A stretch of 39,953 nt of DNA from Aliivibrio sifiae. Lineage in GTDB: Bacteria > Pseudomonadota > Gammaproteobacteria > Enterobacterales > Vibrionaceae. A model generated the notes under the pieces. The model saw only the letters and a program-made list of their open reading frames with translations. It had not been told where the DNA came from and did no database searches. Every line of letters begins with the position of its first letter. Position 1 is the stretch's first letter. The stretch is from the NCBI RefSeq assembly GCF_002954715.1, contig NZ_MSCP01000002.1:609674-649626 (forward strand). The letters run 5' to 3'. Of the stretch, positions 1 to 8,060 are shown one piece after another. The position numbers were made by a program, and so were the translations under genes.

Positions 1-74
1 AATGCCGCGTATAATAGGGGGTTCCCTGTTTCTTGTAAACCTTTAAATGCATTAAAACTGACTGTTTGATTCAT
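1..74 (-). CDS. 5' end of an unidentified gene, cut by the window edge
   Basis: On the minus strand an ATG at 74 opens a frame of 24 codons with no stop that runs off the window. It begins MNQTVSFNAFKGLQETG and continues NPLLYAA. The frame is divergent from the porin gene at 352. I see only a weak ribosome binding site, and the fragment is too short to name a family. It could be a chance frame, but ATG start, open frame and promoter-like AT-rich upstream DNA fit a real gene start. Confidence 0.45.
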   Translation of the reverse strand, partial: MNQTVSFNAFKGLQETGNPLLYAA

Positions 75-351
75 TATTCTACTATTCTTGCTATTTTTAA
101 GTGTTTTTCTTTATTCTCATTTTGATTTTAACCTAAAAAAACATGAGTTAAATATAAAGAAAACATTTTGATATATCTATTTAACTTTGTTTTATTCCTT
201 ATATATCAAGGCTATTTTCCTTAAATTTATTTTTTATTGTATTTTTTGTTAACGTTTAACTCCTTCTGTATGAAACTTTTAATTATCTTGTTTTTAAATT
301 GTTGGTTGCACTGCTCTTCTGTGAGACTTCATTTCATAGGAGACAAATTAA
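75..351. promoter_or_regulatory. AT-rich upstream region of the porin gene
   Basis: This 277-base region separates the truncated minus-strand frame from the porin. It is very AT-rich. It contains a 9-bp inverted repeat (168-176 TTGATATAT and 201-209 ATATATCAA, 24 bases apart) that could be an operator. Porin genes of this type usually have long, regulated upstream regions (ToxR or OmpR type in Vibrio), but I cannot identify a specific binding site. AGGAGA at 338-343 is the ribosome binding site of the porin. Confidence 0.4.
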
Positions 352-1386
352 ATGGAAATTAAGATGAATAAAAAATTACTTGCTCTAGCTATTATTGCTG
401 TGTCTTCAAATGCGGTTGCTGTTGAACTATATAATGAAGATGGAACAACATTTGATATCGGTGGGCATGTATCTGTTGCATTAGAAGGATCTGATGAAGG
501 GGATACAGGATTAACAGCTGTTTCGCCACGTATTAACTTTAATGCGACACATGAACTAGGTAATGGTTTTGTTGCTGACGCTAAAGGTGAATGGGCTCTT
601 AACTATTTAGATGGTGGTGAAAATGCATTTACTACACGTCTTGGCTATATTGGTGTGACTCATGCTGATTTTGGTCGTGCAGTTGCAGGTACACAATGGG
701 CACCTTATTACGCTGTAGCTGGTGTGGCAGATATGCCAATCGCATTTGCCAATGACTTTATTTATGAAGACCATGGCAATTTAGGCACAGGTCGTGCTGA
801 AGAAATGCTGAGCTACGGAAAAATGTTTGAAATGGGTGATGCAGGTAAACTTGGTGTTGCAGCAGGTTGGCAAGGACGTAAGACTGATTCTGATTCAAAT
901 GCAGAGTATGGAAACCGTGCACAAATAGCTTTAAATTATAACGTTGCGGGCTTTTCGGCTAACTACTCATATAATACTGGTGACGTGAATTACGCAACTA
1001 AATTAAAGTCAGTGACATCTGAGTCTCATGTAATTAGTGGTACTTATGGTATTTACGGAAGTGGTTTATATGTTGCTGGTGTATATGCAATGAATGAAAA
1101 CATGAACACAGACGCAGCATTAATTAATAAACTTATTGAAGACAGTTCTGCATACGAAGCTTTGGTTGCCTACGCTTTAGATAACAGTTTAAACCTGAGC
1201 TTGAACTATGAATCGGTTGTAGATAATGATGCAAGTAAAACGGTTTACAGTACATCAGCAATTCAAGCGGAATACAATTTCACTGATAAGTTCGTTGGCT
1301 TTACTGGTTACCAACTTGATTTAGGTAACGATTACAATAATAAAGAAGATAATAAGTGGATGTTAGGTGCGCGTTACTACCTATAA
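352..1386 (+). CDS. OmpU-type general porin (Gram-negative porin family)
   Basis: The product is a 344-residue outer-membrane porin, a trimeric water-filled barrel for small hydrophilic solutes. The start at 352 is set by AGGAGA at 338-343; a second ATG at 364 begins the more typical signal sequence (MNKKLLALAIIAVSSNAVA), cleaved before VELYNEDG at about residue 24. The mature start (polar NEDGT then DIGGHVSVALEG) and alternating barrel strands ending in KWMLGARYYL match the Vibrio OmpU/OmpL porin family. Oddly, the last residue is Leu, where porins almost always end in Phe, the residue read by the BamA assembly machine. The gene is monocistronic, followed by a strong terminator. The family call is secure; the exact orthologue is not. 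Confidence 0.85.
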   Translation: MEIKMNKKLLALAIIAVSSNAVAVELYNEDGTTFDIGGHVSVALEGSDEGDTGLTAVSPRINFNATHELGNGFVADAKGEWALNYLDGGENAFTTRLGYIGVTHADFGRAVAGTQWAPYYAVAGVADMPIAFANDFIYEDHGNLGTGRAEEMLSYGKMFEMGDAGKLGVAAGWQGRKTDSDSNAEYGNRAQIALNYNVAGFSANYSYNTGDVNYATKLKSVTSESHVISGTYGIYGSGLYVAGVYAMNENMNTDAALINKLIEDSSAYEALVAYALDNSLNLSLNYESVVDNDASKTVYSTSAIQAEYNFTDKFVGFTGYQLDLGNDYNNKEDNKWMLGARYYL

Positions 1387-1423
1387 TCGACAATGATTAT
1401 TAATCTTTAACTTTCCTAAGATA

Positions 1424-1458
1424 ATCCAGTGTACCTGCAAAGTACGCTGGATTTTTTT
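1424..1458 (+). terminator. Rho-independent terminator of the porin gene
   Basis: An 11-12 bp stem (AATCCAGTGTAC with GTACGCTGGATT, one mismatch) closes a short loop and is followed directly by a run of T. Confidence 0.85.
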
Positions 1459-1534
1459 ATAGCGCAACTTACTCTAGGGGAACCAATACTATTTTGCTAC
1501 AATCGGCGAAAATTATAGTACTTAAAGGTTCATC

Positions 1535-2794
1535 ATGTCATTTGCTTCATTAGGGTTATCAGAACAGCTTCTTAATACCGTCTCGGAATTAGGTTTTAAA
1601 GAAGCGACACCAATTCAGCAGCAGGCTATTCCTCTCGTATTACAAGGACATGATGTACTTGCAGGAGCACAAACAGGCACAGGTAAAACGGCCGCTTTTG
1701 GTTTGCCGCTTATTCAACGCTTGATTGAAAATCCAGTGAGTCGTACTCAAAATTCAAAAGTGATTCGTAGCTTAATTTTAACGCCAACGCGCGAATTAGC
1801 TCAGCAAGTATTTGATAGCTTGGTTAGTTATACTAAAAATACAGAGATCAAAGTTGTTGTTGCTTATGGTGGCACAAGTATTAATGTTCAAAAAGATAAC
1901 CTAGTGGGCGGCGCAGATATCCTAGTTGCTACGCCTGGCCGTTTGTTAGATTTGGTTCATATTAATACTATTACTTTGAATCAAGCGGAGTACTTGGTAT
2001 TAGATGAAGCTGATCGTATGTTAGATATGGGCTTTATTCCTGATATTAAAAAGATCCTCCGTAAGATGCCAGCTGAGCACCAAACACTATTTTTCTCAGC
2101 GACGTTCAGCAAAAAAGTAAGAGAAATAGCTTATTACATGTTGCACAAACCAAAAGAAGTACAGGTTACGCCAACAAATAGCACTGCTGATACAGTTGAG
2201 CAAATGGTATACCCAGTAGATAAACACCGTAAAAGTGAATTATTAGCATACTTGATAGGCTCTCGTAACTGGCAACAAGTTCTTGTGTTTACAAAAACAA
2301 AACAGGGCTCTGATGAATTAGTTAAAGAGCTTAAGAAAGATGGTATAAAAGCGGCATCTATCAATGGTGATAAGAGCCAAGGTGCTCGCTTACGTGCATT
2401 AGAAGAGTTTAAAACGGGCAAAGTTCGTGCGTTAATTGCAACAGATATCGCTGCGCGTGGTTTAGATATTGAGCAGTTAGAATGTGTAATTAACTATGAA
2501 CTTCCGTTTAAAGCAGAAGATTACGTTCATCGCATTGGTCGTACAGGTCGAGCTGGTTGTACAGGTAAAGCGATTTCGCTGATGAGTTCAAATGAAGAAT
2601 ATTTGTTGAAAGCGATTGAAACGTTACTTGATGTTCGCCTTCCACAAGAATGGTTGAAAGGCTATGAACCCGATCCAAATGCTCCAACCATAAAAGAAGA
2701 TCATTCACGTCAAAGTCGTGGCCGTTCTGCTGATAAAAGAAAAATGAAAGCAAAAATGAAAGTTCATGCCAATCGTGGAAAGAGCAAGCGTTAA
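1535..2794 (+). CDS. rhlE: ATP-dependent DEAD-box RNA helicase, RhlE type
   Basis: This 419-residue cytoplasmic helicase has all core motifs: Q motif with TPIQQQAIP (25-33), Walker A AQTGTGKT (45-52), PTRELAQQ (84-91), TPGR (133-136), DEAD (157-160), SAT (188-190), ARGLD and HRIGRTGRAG in the C-terminal RecA lobe. After the core comes a short, very basic tail (about 390-419, rich in Lys and Arg), as in RhlE/SrmB-like proteins that remodel ribosomal or structured RNA. It lacks the DbpA-type RNA-binding domain present in the DeaD encoded at 13899. It stands alone between the porin terminator and the outer-membrane operon. DEAD-box identity is certain; assignment to RhlE rather than another short paralogue is moderate. 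Confidence 0.85.
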   Translation: MSFASLGLSEQLLNTVSELGFKEATPIQQQAIPLVLQGHDVLAGAQTGTGKTAAFGLPLIQRLIENPVSRTQNSKVIRSLILTPTRELAQQVFDSLVSYTKNTEIKVVVAYGGTSINVQKDNLVGGADILVATPGRLLDLVHINTITLNQAEYLVLDEADRMLDMGFIPDIKKILRKMPAEHQTLFFSATFSKKVREIAYYMLHKPKEVQVTPTNSTADTVEQMVYPVDKHRKSELLAYLIGSRNWQQVLVFTKTKQGSDELVKELKKDGIKAASINGDKSQGARLRALEEFKTGKVRALIATDIAARGLDIEQLECVINYELPFKAEDYVHRIGRTGRAGCTGKAISLMSSNEEYLLKAIETLLDVRLPQEWLKGYEPDPNAPTIKEDHSRQSRGRSADKRKMKAKMKVHANRGKSKR

Positions 2795-3098
2795 TACGTT
2801 TTGCTGTTAGTCTCAAATTAAAATATTGAATGGCCAGCTTAATGATTTGAATGTCTTTAATCTGGCCATTATCGATCTTGTTTATCAATTTCTCTGACTT
2901 ATTCTTCCTTTCTATATCAAATTAAACTTTAAATCTGTGAGGTTGATTGTAATTTAATCTAAATTAGTACGGGTTATGGCTTGACAAAATGTTATGTAAA
3001 TTAATGTAAAATTCGGTTGAATGTGTCAATGTGAGGCGTATGATTCGTGAAAACTGAAGCCGCTTTTGGATTGTCTTCCTTCAGTATTTGGAGTCTTT
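2795..3098. other. Intergenic region: inverted repeat and probable promoter of the outer-membrane operon
   Basis: A perfect 9-bp inverted repeat (2829-2837 AATGGCCAG and 2862-2870 CTGGCCATT) lies just after the helicase gene and may act as a weak terminator, but it has no T run. A perfect TTGACA (2981-2986) is a candidate -35 box; no good TATAAT lies at the right distance (best ATGTAA/TGTAAA at 3004-3010). I see no gene here. Confidence 0.4.
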
Positions 3099-3980
3099 AT
3101 GCCGCAAAGAGCACTCACTGTACTTTGCTTACTACTTTTGCCTTATTCCACTTCTTTATTTGCAGAATCTTTTACTTTACCCATTTGGAAAGAAGAGGCA
3201 GAAGCCAAGGGTTATACATTACCTGAAGCTTTTGGTTTAAATGTTAGCTATATGAAACAAACTCAAGATATCTCAGTGGATAGTGTTGGGTTTGATGGGA
3301 CTATTCCAGCTCTTTTTCCATGGAAACCACCCCATGCTATTAGTGATTTAGTTCAAGTTGAACCCGTTGGTTCAGGTAAACAAATGAGTGAAGTCCTGAC
3401 TTTGCGTGGTGATGTATGGCTTTTTCCTTTTTTGAACCTATATGGCATCGTTGGTCAATTAAAAGGATATTCAGAAACCACTATAAAAGTTAAAGCACTT
3501 GGTTCTGAGAAATTATCCGGAACAATGCCATTTCGTCTTGATCTTAATGGCACTCTTTATGGTGCTGGATTTGTGCTTGCTGGGGGGTATAAAGATGTTT
3601 TTGCTTTAGCTGATGCAAGCTATACCGAAACTAAATTGAATGTTATTGATGGAACCATCTCTTCTGTTGTTATTTCCCCTCGAATTGGTTATGACTTTAC
3701 CCGTTTAGGTACACCATTACGTTTATGGGTCGGTGCTATGTACCAAGATGTTGAACAATCGCTATCTGGTAATCTTACAGATATTGGATTAACTGGTGGT
3801 TTAGGTAATTTAGTTGGTAAAGTAGATGATGGACGTTTTAACGTAGAGCAACACCTTGTCACTCCATGGAATACCTTATTAGGTATGCAGTATAAACTTG
3901 ATGATGGCTTATACCTGTTGGGTGAAGCGGGGTTAGGAAAACGTAAAAGTCTTTTCTTAACTGTTGATATGCGATTTTAA
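3099..3980 (+). CDS. Putative outer-membrane beta-barrel protein, first gene of a three-gene operon
   Basis: I choose ATG 3099 because GGAG lies at 3090-3093 and the protein then opens with a clear signal peptide (MPQRALTVLCLLLLPYSTSLFA, cleaved before ESFTLPIWKE); the longer frame from TTG 3066 adds an implausible extension. The mature protein of about 271 residues consists of alternating polar and hydrophobic stretches typical of barrel strands and ends in DMRF, with the terminal Phe used for BAM-dependent assembly. I do not recognise a named family. The next gene starts three bases after the stop, so the two are probably translated together and may form one envelope system with the Omp85-like protein and the DUF4056 protein. 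Confidence 0.7.
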   Translation: MPQRALTVLCLLLLPYSTSLFAESFTLPIWKEEAEAKGYTLPEAFGLNVSYMKQTQDISVDSVGFDGTIPALFPWKPPHAISDLVQVEPVGSGKQMSEVLTLRGDVWLFPFLNLYGIVGQLKGYSETTIKVKALGSEKLSGTMPFRLDLNGTLYGAGFVLAGGYKDVFALADASYTETKLNVIDGTISSVVISPRIGYDFTRLGTPLRLWVGAMYQDVEQSLSGNLTDIGLTGGLGNLVGKVDDGRFNVEQHLVTPWNTLLGMQYKLDDGLYLLGEAGLGKRKSLFLTVDMRF

Positions 3981-3983
3981 GCC

Positions 3984-5108
3984 ATGAAATTATTAAAGAT
4001 ATCAGCGGTGGTGCTATTAAGTTGTTATGCATTTACGTTGTCTGCAAAAGAAACTACCAAAAGTTGGGTTGATACTTTTTTAGAAGAATTAGGTTCTTCT
4101 GAAGATATTGATGTCAGTCGAGGGATCGATTGGGCAGTGTTACCAGGCCCTTTTGCTAACCCTGAGCAAGGTTTTGGTATTGGGGTTGCAGCTGTAGGTT
4201 TGTATTCACCCCTTGAACATAAAGGCAGCGCTCCGTTATCTACTATCAATATTACCGGTTATGGCTCTACCTCAGGATCTTATGGCGTAGGGGTTAATAA
4301 CCGAACTTATTTTGAAAATGATGATCTGCGATTATTGGTTCAAGCCAAAGCAAGTCATACTCCTGAGTACTATTGGGGAGTTGGTAAAAATGCTGCAGAA
4401 ATAGATAATAATAAAACCCTCGTTGAAGCACAAATTCTCGGATTTTCTCCTAAAGTTGCTTATCAATTTCTACCAAATACCTATTTTTTGCTTGGTGTTG
4501 ATATGGAAAGTTATCGTAAGCTTTCGTCTGATACATCACTCCTGACGCAAGATGAACTTAGTGATACTTTTTTAAGTGCTTCCACAGTAAGTCTTGAATA
4601 TGACAGTCGTGATTTTGAATTAAATGCACAGAAAGGAATGTTATTTAGTGTTAATTGGAATGCTTATCGAGCTGAGTTTGGTTCCGATTATGATTTTGAT
4701 AAAGTCACTATAAATTATCGTCAATATCATAAAATATTCCCCAATACTGTTTTAGCGTGGGAAATATTTGCTGAAGATGTTCAAGGTGATATTCCTTGGT
4801 TCGCATTTTCTTCCTTGGGCAGTGATAAGCGTATGAGAGGGTATTATTCTGGGCAATATCGAGATAATAGTCAGCTGTCAGGGCAAATAGAGATCCGTCA
4901 ACAATTTAACCAACGACATGGAATGGTCGCATGGATAGGGGGGGGGGATGTTGCTGACTCGTACCAAGAGCTGTTTGATAGCAAATGGCTACCGACGTAT
5001 GGCATTGGTTATCGTTTTGCGTTTAAACCAAGGGTTAATGTAAGACTGGATTATGGATTAGGTAAAGATAGCCAAGCGGTATATTTTCAAATTAATGAAG
5101 CATTTTAG
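3984..5108 (+). CDS. Omp85/BamA-superfamily outer-membrane barrel without POTRA domains
   Basis: The 374-residue product has a signal peptide (residues 1-21, ending LSA) and then goes almost straight into a barrel. Two Omp85 hallmarks are visible: YDSRD...QKGM (206-219, the usual D-x-R-D...G strand) and RMRGY (283-287), matching the conserved [VIM]-R-G-[FY] motif of loop 6. The C-terminus INEAF carries the terminal Phe. There is no room for POTRA repeats, so this belongs to the short, surface-antigen (D15-like) group of unknown role rather than to BamA or TamA. The start is three bases after the previous stop with little ribosome binding site, suggesting translational coupling. Codons 319-322 contain an uninterrupted run of ten G (4938-4947). 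Confidence 0.75.
   Translation: MKLLKISAVVLLSCYAFTLSAKETTKSWVDTFLEELGSSEDIDVSRGIDWAVLPGPFANPEQGFGIGVAAVGLYSPLEHKGSAPLSTINITGYGSTSGSYGVGVNNRTYFENDDLRLLVQAKASHTPEYYWGVGKNAAEIDNNKTLVEAQILGFSPKVAYQFLPNTYFLLGVDMESYRKLSSDTSLLTQDELSDTFLSASTVSLEYDSRDFELNAQKGMLFSVNWNAYRAEFGSDYDFDKVTINYRQYHKIFPNTVLAWEIFAEDVQGDIPWFAFSSLGSDKRMRGYYSGQYRDNSQLSGQIEIRQQFNQRHGMVAWIGGGDVADSYQELFDSKWLPTYGIGYRFAFKPRVNVRLDYGLGKDSQAVYFQINEAF
4938..4947 (+). repeat. G10 homopolymer tract inside the Omp85-like gene
   Basis: Ten consecutive G encode Gly-Gly-Gly and the first base of the Asp codon. One added G would bring a TGA into frame within about four codons; one lost G would give about 30 wrong residues and a stop near 5040. 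Either change would remove the last barrel strands. Confidence 0.85.
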
Positions 5109-5119
5109 AGGATATTTAT

Positions 5120-6184
5120 ATGAAGAGTAAAATAGCTTCCATCGTCATCAGTAGTCTTTTATGTGGCGTGTCTTTACCTGCTTTTGCTGATGCTCCAGTT
5201 GGTGTGAGACCATGTTGCGCTTTTGGAACTAATTTACAAACAGAAGTAGGGGGGATCCCCGTTCCTTTTGTTTCCGTAGAAAATGTAATGAACATAGAAG
5301 ATCTTGGTGACCATATATATAACGATGGCTCTCAAGGAGTAGCCAGCAGTTTGATGGGTTTTGGTGATGAAAGTAATGGTATTTTTTATTCTGAAAAAGG
5401 CGGTTTTCTAGATTCTGCTCATATTAGAGATACGGCTGATTTTACTTATTATCTTTATGGTGAATTCTATAAACATTTAGGAACAGATTTTAAAGTGACG
5501 CTGTCACCTGAGTTGAAAACTCGTATTATACAACTGCATTCAACATCTAAAGAATACACACAAGCAGAGCGACAAAAGATCAGTATTGAGCTTGCAGCTT
5601 TAACGTCTTATCGCTTAGCTCAGTGGCATGAAATTGCTCAATGGTTTGGTATGGAGTCGGTAGGTGGCTTTAAAGAATATGCCTCAGCATTCTCTCCTGA
5701 AGATCTTTATTCAAACATGTTAGGTGCTCTTTTGGCTAGTGATGTGATTAATGCTAATCCAAATTTGGATAAGGATGCATTTTCTACCGCAATGACTAAA
5801 GCAATAAAAGCAAAATTTATTGAGTTGGGCGTAGGAACGAAAGAAGAGTCGAAAGCCCAAATAAAAAAAATGGATGGCGTGTGGTGGGATAGCTCTAAGC
5901 GCCTACCAAATAAATGGGTAGTGATTCATAGGGAATATCATTTAGGAACAGATTTACAGCCAAATGGTTTTAAAGGCGAAACGAAAGAGAGTGTTTCAAC
6001 TGAGTATGAAGCATTAGCTACCTTTATGTTAATGCCAAATAAAAACGATAAAGATTTTTCAGCATTACCTGATTTATTAAAAAATAAACCTTATTGGACG
6101 CCGAGTGATTTTCAACAGATAGCTGATTTTGCTAAAGCGCATGATGATAAAGAGTTAGCTGAAAAAATAACGTTTATTAATTAA
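5120..6184 (+). CDS. DUF4056 family exported protein
   Basis: This 354-residue protein has a signal peptide (cleaved after PAFA, about residue 23) and a mature start with VGVRPCCAFG, which I associate with DUF4056. The middle contains WHEIAQWFG (about 173-181), where His and Glu could bind a metal, but no full HExxH protease motif is present. No lipobox fits the LLCG near residue 15. It is therefore expected in the periplasm. AGAGGA precedes the start and the gene lies 11 bases after the Omp85-like gene, ending at a strong terminator, so it is the last gene of the operon. The function of the family is unknown to me. Confidence 0.7.
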   Translation: MKSKIASIVISSLLCGVSLPAFADAPVGVRPCCAFGTNLQTEVGGIPVPFVSVENVMNIEDLGDHIYNDGSQGVASSLMGFGDESNGIFYSEKGGFLDSAHIRDTADFTYYLYGEFYKHLGTDFKVTLSPELKTRIIQLHSTSKEYTQAERQKISIELAALTSYRLAQWHEIAQWFGMESVGGFKEYASAFSPEDLYSNMLGALLASDVINANPNLDKDAFSTAMTKAIKAKFIELGVGTKEESKAQIKKMDGVWWDSSKRLPNKWVVIHREYHLGTDLQPNGFKGETKESVSTEYEALATFMLMPNKNDKDFSALPDLLKNKPYWTPSDFQQIADFAKAHDDKELAEKITFIN

Positions 6185-6197
6185 AATTATTAGTAAT

Positions 6198-6247
6198 AAA
6201 AAGCCCCGAAAAAGCACTTTAGGTAAAGTCTTATTCGGGGCTTTTTT
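6198..6247. terminator. Bidirectional terminator between the DUF4056 and BCCT genes
   Basis: AAAAAGCCCCGAA pairs with TTCGGGGCTTTTTT, with a run of T on the plus strand and of A before the stem, so it can stop both converging transcripts (genes ending at 6184 and 6278). Confidence 0.85.
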
Positions 6248-6277
6248 ATCTTTTATTGATTATGCTTTTGCTTTGTT

Positions 6278-7861
6278 TTATTTTGGAATAGTTCCGAATT
6301 TTTCAGTACTGAATCCTTTCAATAAGCTTACACACATCATTAGAAGAATAAAGGTAAATGGTAGTGCAGTAGATACCGTACCTGCTTGTAGCGCTTGCAT
6401 TGCTTCTGTTCCACCAACCCATAGTAATACCGCAGCGATAGAACCTTGAACCGTCGCCCAGAAAATACGTTGAGGAACAGGAGCATCAACTTTACCACCG
6501 GCAGTGATACTATCGATAACTAATGAACCTGAGTCAGATGACGTTACAAAGAACACCATAATAAGAACGATTGAGATAACAGATAGAGCTGTACTCATTG
6601 GCAATGCGTCATACATATTAAATAGCGCCATAGTGATGTCATTTAAGCCATTTTCACCAAGCTCACCAACTTTGTTTTTTACTTGTTCAATTGCAATACC
6701 ACCAAAAGCAGACATCCATAGAGCCGTTGCTAATGTTGGGATAATCATAACAGAGATCAAGAACTGACGAACAGTACGACCTTTAGAAACACGAGCAATG
6801 AACATACCTACGAATGGTGACCAAGAGATCCACCAAGCCCAATAAAATACAGTCCAGCCGTGCATCCAAGTTTCATCTTCACGATCGTGAGGGTTACTTA
6901 GAGGAATAATATTCTCAATGTAGCCTGTCACAGTTAAAGGTAAGGTACTCATTACATCGGAGAAGCCGATTACGATAATGAATAGAAGTAATGCAACAGC
7001 AACTAGCATGTTTACGTTACTTAGTAGTTTAACACCACCATCAATACCACGAATAACTGAGATCATTGCAAGCATAGTAACGAAAATAATCACGCCAATC
7101 TGCATGTTTATTCCGCCATTAGTACCAAATACATGATTGATGCCACCTGCTGCTTGTTGAGCACCTAAACCAAGAGAGGTTGCAAGACCAAATAGTGTGG
7201 CAAGAACTGTCATGATATCAATGATGTGACCAAACCAACCCCATGTTCTATCCCCTAAAATAGGGTAGAAAACAGAACGCATGGATAAAGGTAAGCCTTT
7301 GTTAAAAGTGAAGAATGCTAAAGACAAAGCAACTAAACCATATATCGCCCATGGGTGAATACCCCAGTGATACATTGTTCCGCCTAGAGCCAGTTTTTTT
7401 GCCTCTTCAGTAAAAGGTTCAACATCTAACGGCGTACCGTACCAATCAGTATAGTAAGCAAGAGGTTCCGCGACACCGTAGAACATCAAACCAATACCCA
7501 TACCAGCAGCAAAAAGCATTGCCATCCATGAAATTGTTGAGTGTTCTGGTTTTGCATTATCACCACCAATTCGGATTTTACCAAACGGTGAGACAATTAA
7601 CGCCAAGCAGAAAACTAAGAAGATATTACTAGACCACATAAATAAACCATCAAAGTTATCGATAATTTGTAATTTTATGCCGTCAAGAAGGGATTTTGCT
7701 TCTGCTGGGTCCATAATAAGAAGCACAGTTAAAAATAAAATAATAGCGCCAGCACTAATGCCAAAGACTTGGTTATGTATATCAAAACCCCATTTTTGGA
7801 TGTTATCTTGGCCTACTTCATAATCAGTACTGTCAATGCTGTACTTATCCGTAGTACTCAT
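6278..7861 (-). CDS. BCCT family osmolyte transporter (glycine betaine/choline/carnitine type)
   Basis: The 527-residue inner-membrane protein has about twelve hydrophobic segments and the BCCT signatures GMGIGLMFYGVAEPL (around residue 120) and WAWWISWSPFVGMFIARVSKG with its Trp-rich substrate site (around 340-360). Such proteins import betaine-type compatible solutes with Na+ or H+, restoring turgor in salt; marine Vibrionaceae carry several. The start at 7861 has GAGG six bases upstream. The C-terminus is short, without the long regulatory extension of BetP or BetT. No periplasmic binding or choline oxidation genes are adjacent. The exact substrate cannot be told from sequence alone. Confidence 0.88.
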   Translation of the reverse strand: MSTTDKYSIDSTDYEVGQDNIQKWGFDIHNQVFGISAGAIILFLTVLLIMDPAEAKSLLDGIKLQIIDNFDGLFMWSSNIFLVFCLALIVSPFGKIRIGGDNAKPEHSTISWMAMLFAAGMGIGLMFYGVAEPLAYYTDWYGTPLDVEPFTEEAKKLALGGTMYHWGIHPWAIYGLVALSLAFFTFNKGLPLSMRSVFYPILGDRTWGWFGHIIDIMTVLATLFGLATSLGLGAQQAAGGINHVFGTNGGINMQIGVIIFVTMLAMISVIRGIDGGVKLLSNVNMLVAVALLLFIIVIGFSDVMSTLPLTVTGYIENIIPLSNPHDREDETWMHGWTVFYWAWWISWSPFVGMFIARVSKGRTVRQFLISVMIIPTLATALWMSAFGGIAIEQVKNKVGELGENGLNDITMALFNMYDALPMSTALSVISIVLIMVFFVTSSDSGSLVIDSITAGGKVDAPVPQRIFWATVQGSIAAVLLWVGGTEAMQALQAGTVSTALPFTFILLMMCVSLLKGFSTEKFGTIPK

Positions 7862-7996
7862 GTGTCCTCACATAATATATATGATAGCTCCATTCGGAGT
7901 CTACCTAGATACTGTTACATTCCCGCAACAGCTTTTTTCGCGAAGATAATATCAGAGTTAAGAAAAAAAGAATATATTTATTCATTGGGTTTGACA

Positions 7997-8033
7997 TTTA
8001 AAAAAGCGCCTTAAAACAGTATTTTAAGGCGCT
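7997..8033 (-). terminator. Terminator of the HlyD/DUF3302 operon
   Basis: A perfect 12-bp stem (8005-8016 AGCGCCTTAAAA with 8022-8033) with a 5-base loop is followed, read on the minus strand, by a run of T. It lies just downstream of the stop at 8061. Confidence 0.85.
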
Positions 8034-8060
8034 ATGTGTTTGATTTATGTGGTTGGTTAT

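Noticed and set aside
2134-2888. Minus-strand frames opposite the RhlE gene (95 and 126 codons)
   Set aside because: They overlap conserved helicase motifs on the other strand; no start signals or domains are visible.
7769-8014. Plus-strand frame of 81 codons overlapping the start of the BCCT gene
   Set aside because: It covers the BCCT promoter region in antisense, and the protein shows no domain or signal peptide pattern.
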